Of a stretch of 7,107 bases of DNA, positions 1 through 4,727 are shown one piece after another. The translations under genes and the position numbers were made by a program. Source of the stretch: JBEKHI01 sp050012355. GTDB lineage: Bacteria; Actinomycetota; Actinomycetes; Streptosporangiales; Streptosporangiaceae. Below the pieces are notes generated by a model. It saw nothing but the letters and a program-made list of their open reading frames with translations. It did not search any database and was not told where the DNA came from. Numbering within the stretch: the first letter of the stretch is position 1; each line of letters opens with the position of its first letter. Location: NCBI GenBank assembly GCA_050012355.1, contig JBEKHI010000414.1, positions 1 to 7,107 on the forward strand, read 5' to 3'.

Positions 1-686
1 GTTTCCGCGGCGATCGCATACAGCAAGGGGAGAGCGTCCGCTTCGAGCAGCGCGAGCCTGGCCTGGCGGTCCAGGCGTATCGCTGTCACCGCGTCGGCTT
101 CCGCCGCCGAGCGGCTGGCCAGCGCCGAGCGGTGCACGGCGATCCGAGCCTGGGCTCGCAGCGTCGGCCGGATAGCGGCGAAGATGATCCCGATTACCGT
201 CAGCGCGTGCGCGCTCGCGGTGAGCTTGGTCAGGCCGAGCGGAATCACGGCCAGCAAGTTCGCGGAGAAGATGAGATGGGCGGCGAAGGCGAGCACGGCT
301 CCGAATACCCACTCCCAGGCGGGGCGGCTGACCGCCAGCAACGCGATCAGCCAGCTTGAGCCGAAGATCGACCAGTCCACCGAGCCCGCCGAACCGGTCG
401 CCCGGCCCGCCCAGCCATCGAGTGCGACCGCCGCGACAATGAACGCCACCGCGCAGGCAGAGTCCCTGCCGGTGAGGTCGCCCGAATGGGTCCGCGGAAT
501 CAGCCAGAACGCCGCGCCGGTGAGAGCGGCCCACACCACCACCGGCACAAGCGGCTCACGGTACTCGTGCAGGAAGCCGAGTACCTGGATCAGGAAGGCG
601 AGTTGCCAGAGCGCCGCCACCACGCCGAGCACGCGCGGCAACTCCGACTCGTACGCGTCACGGACCAGCCGGTCCTGGCTCGTCAT
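1..686 (-). CDS. Multi-pass membrane protein, possibly a kinase-like sensor partner (3' end cut by window edge)
   Basis: An open frame runs from an ATG at 686 to the left edge with no stop, giving 228 visible residues (begins MTSQDRLVRDAYE). Hydrophobic stretches lie at about residues 19-39, 46-63, 77-92, 105-119, 126-149 and 159-172, so I predict five or six membrane helices. A charged cytoplasmic-looking segment follows (about 173-228, rich in A, R, E and L, ending LPLLYAIAAE) that could start a helical or kinase-like domain. The ATG overlaps the TGA of the upstream kinase (ATGA), and GAGGAG at 701-696 lies 9 nt before it as a good Shine-Dalgarno, so translational coupling is likely. The layout resembles the membrane module of the neighbouring histidine kinase, but no phosphoacceptor-His box is visible in the part present. 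Role: signalling partner of the kinase by context only. Function is not recognised. Confidence 0.8.
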   Translation of the reverse strand, partial: MTSQDRLVRDAYESELPRVLGVVAALWQLAFLIQVLGFLHEYREPLVPVVVWAALTGAAFWLIPRTHSGDLTGRDSACAVAFIVAAVALDGWAGRATGSAGSVDWSIFGSSWLIALLAVSRPAWEWVFGAVLAFAAHLIFSANLLAVIPLGLTKLTASAHALTVIGIIFAAIRPTLRAQARIAVHRSALASRSAAEADAVTAIRLDRQARLALLEADALPLLYAIAAE

Positions 687-1987
687 CGAGCGTCACTCCT
701 CGCGGCGCGCTGGCCGGTATCCCAGCGCAGCTCCACGACGGTTCCGTTACCGGGCTCGGACTGGATCGTCGCGTGACCTCCCTGGTCGGCTACGCGCTCG
801 AGGATGGAGCGCCGCACGCCGAGCCGGGCCGGACCGACCAAGGCGCGGTCGAAGCCCGCGCCCTCGTCCCGCACGATGATCCGGAGTTCGTCGGCGGACG
901 CCAGGCTCACCTCGACCCACGCTTCGCCGGTCCCGGCGTGATTCATCACGTTCACCAGCGCCTCGCGCACCGCGTAGCGGGTCGCACGGATCGTCTCAAC
1001 CGGCAGGACGGGCTCGGAGTCAGGCCCTGGTACGCCCTGGACGTGCACGATCAGGCCGCGGGCGCGGATCTCGGCGGCGACCGTCTCGATCGCGGAGCAC
1101 AGCCCGCTCACCGGTCCGGGGCCCGCGAGATCATCGTCATCAGGGTCACCCAGCATCCCCTTGATCAGCGCGATGTCGTCTTCGCAGCGGCGTATCAGGT
1201 TGCCAGACCCGCTATCCAGCCGCGCTAGCGCGGTCAGCGTGTTGAGCACGGTGTCGTGCAGCATCCGCTCATGCTCACGGCGTTCGGTCAGCCGGGATAG
1301 CAGGACGTATTGCCCGCGGTAGTCCTGGTCAGCGAGCGCGAGGGACGCGTCGGCCGCCACCGCCCGGCGGTAGAGCATGCGGCGTCCAGCCCAGGCCGCG
1401 AGCGCGATGGCGACCACCATCACCGCGGCGATGGCCGGCGCGGCGACAGAGATACCCAGCTGCGGCGATAGCACCGCGCCCGCCCAGTACGCGGCCCCGG
1501 TCCCGAGCGCCAGCGTCGCCAGTACCCTGGGCGGGGTGAACCAGGCGGGGGCCACGATCTGTCCGATGATCGAGATATCCACCCAGTTGGAGCTGTTGCC
1601 GATGATCACCGGCGGCACGTACCACCGCGCACACAGCGCGAGGGCGATGTAGACCATGGAATCGGTGACGGCGAGCGGCACCGAGGGCCAGCGCCGCGAC
1701 ATGTACGCGACGGCCGCGCTTCCCCATGCCATTGCGAGGATCGGGCCCGCGAGCCGCCACGGCACAGCGCTGTAGAACGAGTGCCAGATGATCACCTGGG
1801 CGGCCGTGCAGACGATGCCGGCGCCGCGGATGATCGACACCGTCCGGGTCGCCGCGATCCGCAAGGTGATGATCGCTGGACCGGCTGCCTGGTCGCCGGA
1901 GTCGCTCGTGGCCCGCGACGGGCGCGCCCTACGGCCTGCTGGCCATTCTTTCGGCCGCATAAGCCTGATGATAGGACGCGAATCCAC
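683..1987 (-). CDS. Membrane sensor histidine kinase, NarL-partner (HisKA_3-like) type
   Basis: The 434-residue protein should sense a signal at the membrane, autophosphorylate on histidine and pass the phosphate to a LuxR/NarL-type response regulator, which is not in this window. Five or six hydrophobic helices occupy about residues 52-200. A short linker helix then leads to the dimerisation box ERMLHDTVLNTL, with H244 as the likely phosphoacceptor. The C-terminal ATPase domain shows an N box (REALVNVMNHA, 341-351), a G1 box (DEGAGFD, 374-380), an RLGVRRSI segment (388-395) and a closing GTVVELRW (415-422). All catalytic landmarks are present, so it looks active. The start is uncertain: GTG at 1987 gives the longest frame, but ATG at 1960 (residue 10) is equally possible, and neither has a strong Shine-Dalgarno. 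Its TGA overlaps the next gene's ATG by ATGA. No obvious extracellular sensor domain is seen, so the signal is probably perceived in or near the membrane. Confidence 0.92.
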   Translation of the reverse strand: MDSRPIIRLMRPKEWPAGRRARPSRATSDSGDQAAGPAIITLRIAATRTVSIIRGAGIVCTAAQVIIWHSFYSAVPWRLAGPILAMAWGSAAVAYMSRRWPSVPLAVTDSMVYIALALCARWYVPPVIIGNSSNWVDISIIGQIVAPAWFTPPRVLATLALGTGAAYWAGAVLSPQLGISVAAPAIAAVMVVAIALAAWAGRRMLYRRAVAADASLALADQDYRGQYVLLSRLTERREHERMLHDTVLNTLTALARLDSGSGNLIRRCEDDIALIKGMLGDPDDDDLAGPGPVSGLCSAIETVAAEIRARGLIVHVQGVPGPDSEPVLPVETIRATRYAVREALVNVMNHAGTGEAWVEVSLASADELRIIVRDEGAGFDRALVGPARLGVRRSILERVADQGGHATIQSEPGNGTVVELRWDTGQRAARSDAR

Positions 1988-2016
1988 GTCACCGTTAGGG
2001 TTTGCGTCTTACCAGG

Positions 2017-2042
2017 CAGTTCCATCGAGACAGTTCCATCGA
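2017..2042. repeat. Tandem 12-bp direct repeat upstream of the kinase gene
   Basis: CAGTTCCATCGA occurs exactly at 2017-2028 and again at 2031-2042, separated by GA, a period of 14 bp. On the minus strand this reads TCGATGGAACTG twice. It lies 30-55 bp upstream of the kinase's GTG in the 65-bp gap between the lacI-type gene stop and the kinase start, so it sits in the only place a local kinase promoter could be. Direct repeats of this kind are common response-regulator sites. The minus strand also contains GGAAC twice, which resembles an ECF-sigma -35 element, but I found no matching -10. No coding function is evident. Confidence 0.5.
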
Positions 2043-2052
2043 AGACCTGCGG

Positions 2053-3111
2053 CTAGCCTGACCCGGGTGCCGGGCCGGTGCTTTCGCGCACGACCAGCCG
2101 CGTCTCAAGTTCCATGCTCAGCGCCTCGTGGGCGTGCCCCTCGAGCTGGCGCATCAGCATCGTGACGGCGGTGCGGCCCATCTCCTGCAGTGGCTGACGC
2201 ACGGTGGTGAGGCGGGGCGTGGTGGCCCGGCTGACGTCGATGTCGTCGAAACCGGCGACGGACAGGTCCTCGGGTAGCCGGAGTCCGCGCGCCGCGGCCA
2301 CCTCCATCACCCCCACCGCGACCTTGTCGTTGAAACAGACCACCGCGCTCGGCCGCGGCCGCAGATCGAGCAGTTCCCGGCCGGCTCGCACCCCCGTCTT
2401 GGTGGCAGGCTCGCCATGGCGCATCAGCCCGGGGTCACCCAGCACCCCGGCCTCGGCCAGCGCGGCGAGGTGCCCGCCCACCCGGTCGTCGCGAGTGTGC
2501 CAGTGCGGCGGCCCGGTGATCACGCCGATCCGGCGATGACCGAGCTCGATCAGGTGCCGGGTGACGGCCCGGGCGCCGGAAAAATGCGCCGCCGAGACCG
2601 ACACCATGCCGCGCGGCACGGCGGTACGCGGATCCACCACCACAAACGGATAGCTGTGGGCCGCCAGCGTCTCAAGGTCGGCTCGGGGTTCCGGGGGCAG
2701 GATCAGTACCGCCCCGTACGCATCGCGGCGACGCCACAGTTCGCGCACCGCTCCCGACTTGACTACCGCGTCTCCCGCGTCGAGCAGCATGCTCTGACCG
2801 TGCAGCGCGAGTGTCTCGGCGATCGACGTGACGATGTGTCCGAAGTAATCGGTGAGCAGATAGGGGCAGCGCACGAATACCGGCAGCCGGGTGTCCCGCG
2901 TCGGCGTCCGTCGTCGTCGTGGCACCGGGGCCCGGTCACCAAGCCGCTCGACCACCTGGCGCACTCGGTCGCGGGTATCCGAGGCGACGTTACCGCCGCC
3001 ATTGAGTACCCGGGAGACGGTAGCGATCGACAGCCCGGTTTCTGCTGCGATGGCGCGCACAGTCACCCGGCCGGTCTCGGTAACTGGATCTGAAACAGGA
3101 TCTTGTTTCAT
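2053..3111 (-). CDS. LacI/GalR-family transcriptional repressor
   Basis: This is a 352-residue sugar-responsive DNA-binding regulator. The N-terminal helix-turn-helix spans about residues 16-60 (VTVRAIAAETGLSIATVSRVLNGGG). It is followed by a periplasmic-binding-protein-like ligand domain with family landmarks: GAVLILPPE, HLIELGHRRIGVITGP, SAVVCFNDKVAVGVMEVAAARGLRLPEDLSVAGFDDIDVSR and TTVRQPLQEMGRTAVTML. I chose the ATG at 3111 because GGAGAGG sits just before it. The frame extends to a TTG at 3150, but the HTH would then sit unusually far in and no Shine-Dalgarno precedes the TTG. The gene is divergent from the chitinase operon, and a palindrome overlaps its first codons and is repeated in the operon leader, so it most likely represses both. 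The hinge between the HTH and ligand domain is atypical: the usual Y-x-PN-x-x-AR motif is absent, replaced by an Arg/Pro-rich stretch (about 61-72). The ligand is unknown; an oligosaccharide from chitin or glucan breakdown is the natural guess. Confidence 0.93.
   Translation of the reverse strand: MKQDPVSDPVTETGRVTVRAIAAETGLSIATVSRVLNGGGNVASDTRDRVRQVVERLGDRAPVPRRRRTPTRDTRLPVFVRCPYLLTDYFGHIVTSIAETLALHGQSMLLDAGDAVVKSGAVRELWRRRDAYGAVLILPPEPRADLETLAAHSYPFVVVDPRTAVPRGMVSVSAAHFSGARAVTRHLIELGHRRIGVITGPPHWHTRDDRVGGHLAALAEAGVLGDPGLMRHGEPATKTGVRAGRELLDLRPRPSAVVCFNDKVAVGVMEVAAARGLRLPEDLSVAGFDDIDVSRATTPRLTTVRQPLQEMGRTAVTMLMRQLEGHAHEALSMELETRLVVRESTGPAPGSG
3091..3110. promoter_or_regulatory. Candidate LacI operator overlapping the repressor start codon
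   Basis: TGAAACA (3091-3097) and TGTTTCA (3104-3110) form a perfect 7-bp inverted repeat around GGATCT. The inner GATC is itself symmetric, so 18 of 20 positions obey dyad symmetry. On the minus strand the site contains GAAACAAG and CTGTTTCAGA, the same blocks found at 3225-3240. It covers the second base onward of the lacI-type gene and could act as an autorepression site. It also encodes residues 1-7, so some symmetry could be coincidental; the sharing of blocks with the other site argues against that. Confidence 0.5.
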
Positions 3112-3173
3112 CGCCTCTCCCGTAAGAGCGCCATAGGTAGGGATTAACAAAACATCAACCTTGCATACGCATC

Positions 3174-3202
3174 TTGACTCCGCGTAATACTGCTGCTGTT
3201 AT
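3174..3202 (+). promoter_or_regulatory. Candidate sigma-70-type promoter for the chitinase operon
   Basis: TTGACT at 3174-3179 matches five of six positions of the -35 consensus. TGTTAT at 3197-3202 matches four of six of the -10, with a 17-bp spacer. Transcription would begin near 3209, giving a leader of about 100 nt before the chitinase ATG and placing the palindrome at 3225-3240 at roughly +16 to +31, a classic roadblock position for a LacI repressor. The -10 is imperfect, so the call is tentative. Confidence 0.4.
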
Positions 3203-3224
3203 CCCTTACAGGATAGTTTCTTTA

Positions 3225-3240
3225 CTGTTTCAGAAACAAG
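3225..3240. promoter_or_regulatory. Candidate LacI operator in the chitinase leader
   Basis: TGTTTC-A-GAAACA (3226-3238) is a perfect 6-1-6 palindrome. With flanks it reads CTGTTTCAGAAACAAG, combining the same CTGTTTCAGA and GAAACAAG blocks that occur in the start region of the lacI-type gene, but in the opposite order. A further GTTTC half-site lies 11 bp upstream (3216-3220), one helical turn away. The LacI protein encoded next door is the obvious binder. Confidence 0.55.
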
Positions 3241-3255
3241 TGGTATTAACTCCCC

Positions 3256-3281
3256 CCGGCGGGTCGCCCCCCTCCCGCCGG
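3256..3281 (+). other. GC-only hairpin in the chitinase 5' leader
   Basis: CCGGCGGG (3256-3263) pairs perfectly with CCCGCCGG (3274-3281) around a C-rich 10-nt loop. The stem is entirely G/C and ends 11 nt before the Shine-Dalgarno. It could protect the mRNA 5' end, tune translation, or act as a weak attenuator. There is no T tract, and a terminator here would silence the operon. Confidence 0.5.
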
Positions 3282-3292
3282 ACCGCTTGGCT

Positions 3293-3299
3293 GAAAGGA
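3293..3299 (+). promoter_or_regulatory. Shine-Dalgarno of the chitinase gene, long spacer
   Basis: GAAAGGA lies 12 nt before the ATG at 3312. The spacing is longer than usual, but it is the only purine-rich stretch in range, and the ATG is followed at once by a clear signal peptide, so this fixes the start. Confidence 0.6.
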
Positions 3300-3311
3300 C
3301 CCCCCACTACT

Positions 3312-4727
3312 ATGCGTATACCAAAACTCTCCCGGAAACGGTGGTCGGTCGCGCTCGCCCTGAGTACCGTCACCGCGCTCGGAGCTGGCGGCCTCGCGCT
3401 CGCCGCCGCCGGGTCGACTCCGACCACGCTCGCCCTGAGTGCCGACACCGCGACGTCGGTCACCGCGGCTGGTGCCGCCTTCCCGTCCCAGTTCGCGGCG
3501 CCCTACCTGCAGATCGATGACTCGGATGCCGGCGACATGGCCGCCGACGATGCCGCGACCGGTCTGAAGTACTACACGCTGGCGTTCCTCACCCCGCAGT
3601 CCGGCTGCACGCCGGAGTGGGAAGACGGCGGCGACAGCGTCGGTGCCTTCACCTCGCAGGTCAGTGCCATTCAGGCCGCTGGCGGCAACGTCATCATCTC
3701 CTTCGGCGGCGAGTCTGGCGGCGAGCTCGCGCAGACCTGCACGAACGTCTCCCAGCTCACCGCCGCGTACCTGAACGTGGTGAACACCTACGGCGTCACC
3801 CGGCTGGACTTCGACATCGAGGGCAGCGTGCTCTCCGACACCGCCGCCACCTCACTGCGCGACCAGGCGCTCGCCGCGCTGCAGGCCGAGGACCCGTCGG
3901 TGCAAGTCGACTTCACCCTCGCGGTCTCTCCGTCGGGGCTGCCCACCGGTACCGGCTCGGAGTACGCGCTGCTCCAGAACGCCCAGGCCGACGGCGTGAA
4001 AGTCTCAACCGTCAACATCATGACGATGGACTTCGGCGCCGGCCAGAACGGGCTCACCGACGCCGAAACCGCCGCGCAGGGGACCGCTAGCCAGCTCTCA
4101 AGCCTGTACGGGATCTCCACCTCCGCTGCCTACGGGATGATGGGCCTGACACCGATCGCCGGCGTGAACGACTCCCCCGACGATTACGACTTCACCACCG
4201 CCAACGCCTCGTCGCTGGAGAGTTTCGCCGCGTCCAACGGCGTCGAGGAGCTGTCCTTCTGGGAGGTCGACGCCTATGACAAGCCGACCGGCTACCAGTA
4301 CTCGGCGATCTTCAACGAGATAACGAGTGGCAGTACCACTACCACCGGGACCACCGGTCCGATCTACGGGTATGAAGGCCTGTGCCTAGACGACCGCAGC
4401 GCCAGCACAGCCGATTTCAACCCTGTCCAGGTCTACACCTGCAACGGAACCGACGCCCAGCAATGGACCGTGGAATCAAATGACACCATCGAGGTGCTTG
4501 GCGGCTGCCTCGACGTGGACGGCGCCGGCACGACCAACGGCACCACCGTTGACTACTACCCATGCAACGGCACCGGGGCCCAGACCTGGGAACCCCAGTC
4601 GAACGGTGAGCTGGTGAACCCGAACTCCGGCAAGTGCCTGGATGACACCGGGTACGGCGGCTCCGGGACCCAGGTGCAGATCTGGACCTGCGACGACACC
4701 TCGAACCAGCAGTGGACCCTGCCATGA
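3312..4727 (+). CDS. Secreted GH18 chitinase with C-terminal ricin-B lectin module
   Basis: The 471-residue enzyme should hydrolyse beta-1,4 bonds in chitin outside the cell. Residues 1 to about 33 are a signal peptide: a basic RKR n-region, a hydrophobic core and an ALAAAG end. The GH18 barrel covers about 55-338. It shows the SxGG strand (VIISFGGESG, 127-136), the catalytic DFDIE (D166, D168, E170; E170 is the proton donor in this family), the MTMDFG strand (237-242) and a late FWEVD strand with W317. The D and G that normally open the DGxDxDxE signature are T163 and R164 here, but the catalytic D-x-D-x-E is intact. A Thr-rich linker (341-348) leads to a ricin-B/CBM13-like module (351-471) with three repeats ending QQW, QTW and QQW. 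The start at 3312 is set by the signal peptide; the frame extends to a TTG at 3174, but that lies in the promoter. The stop overlaps the next ATG (ATGA), so the two are co-translated. Activity is inferred from motifs; chitin is the likeliest substrate, with an endo-N-acetylglucosaminidase as the alternative. Confidence 0.9.
   Translation: MRIPKLSRKRWSVALALSTVTALGAGGLALAAAGSTPTTLALSADTATSVTAAGAAFPSQFAAPYLQIDDSDAGDMAADDAATGLKYYTLAFLTPQSGCTPEWEDGGDSVGAFTSQVSAIQAAGGNVIISFGGESGGELAQTCTNVSQLTAAYLNVVNTYGVTRLDFDIEGSVLSDTAATSLRDQALAALQAEDPSVQVDFTLAVSPSGLPTGTGSEYALLQNAQADGVKVSTVNIMTMDFGAGQNGLTDAETAAQGTASQLSSLYGISTSAAYGMMGLTPIAGVNDSPDDYDFTTANASSLESFAASNGVEELSFWEVDAYDKPTGYQYSAIFNEITSGSTTTTGTTGPIYGYEGLCLDDRSASTADFNPVQVYTCNGTDAQQWTVESNDTIEVLGGCLDVDGAGTTNGTTVDYYPCNGTGAQTWEPQSNGELVNPNSGKCLDDTGYGGSGTQVQIWTCDDTSNQQWTLP
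4368..4723 (+). repeat. Ricin-B coding repeat, copy 1 (end of the chitinase gene)
   Basis: This 356-bp stretch matches 4838-5193 with a constant offset of 470 and no indels. By hand count there are about 45 mismatches (roughly 87% identity). They are uneven: about 38 in the first 234 bp, none in 4602-4666 (65 bp), and 7 in the last 57. Protein identity over the 121-residue module is 110/121. Confidence 0.95.

Noticed and set aside
184..879. 231-residue plus-strand frame over the left-edge membrane protein
   Set aside because: The minus frame gives clear membrane helices, a Shine-Dalgarno and an ATGA overlap; the plus frame is Arg/Ser/Pro-rich without any domain.
3112..3150. Extended N-terminus of the LacI protein from TTG at 3150
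   Set aside because: The ATG at 3111 has GGAGAGG in front of it and gives the normal HTH position.
3200..3215. TATCC/GGATA inverted repeat next to the -10 region
   Set aside because: Only 5-bp arms with a 6-bp gap; too short to call apart from chance.
3174..3311. Extended N-terminus of the chitinase from TTG at 3174
   Set aside because: It would put 46 residues before the signal peptide, starts in the -35 box, and includes the palindrome and the GC hairpin; the ATG at 3312 begins the signal peptide directly.
3112..3311. DasR-type or chitinase direct-repeat control elements
   Set aside because: I looked for the ACTGGTCTAGACCA-like motif known from streptomycete chitin genes and saw none; the GTTTC/GAAAC palindromes are a different type.
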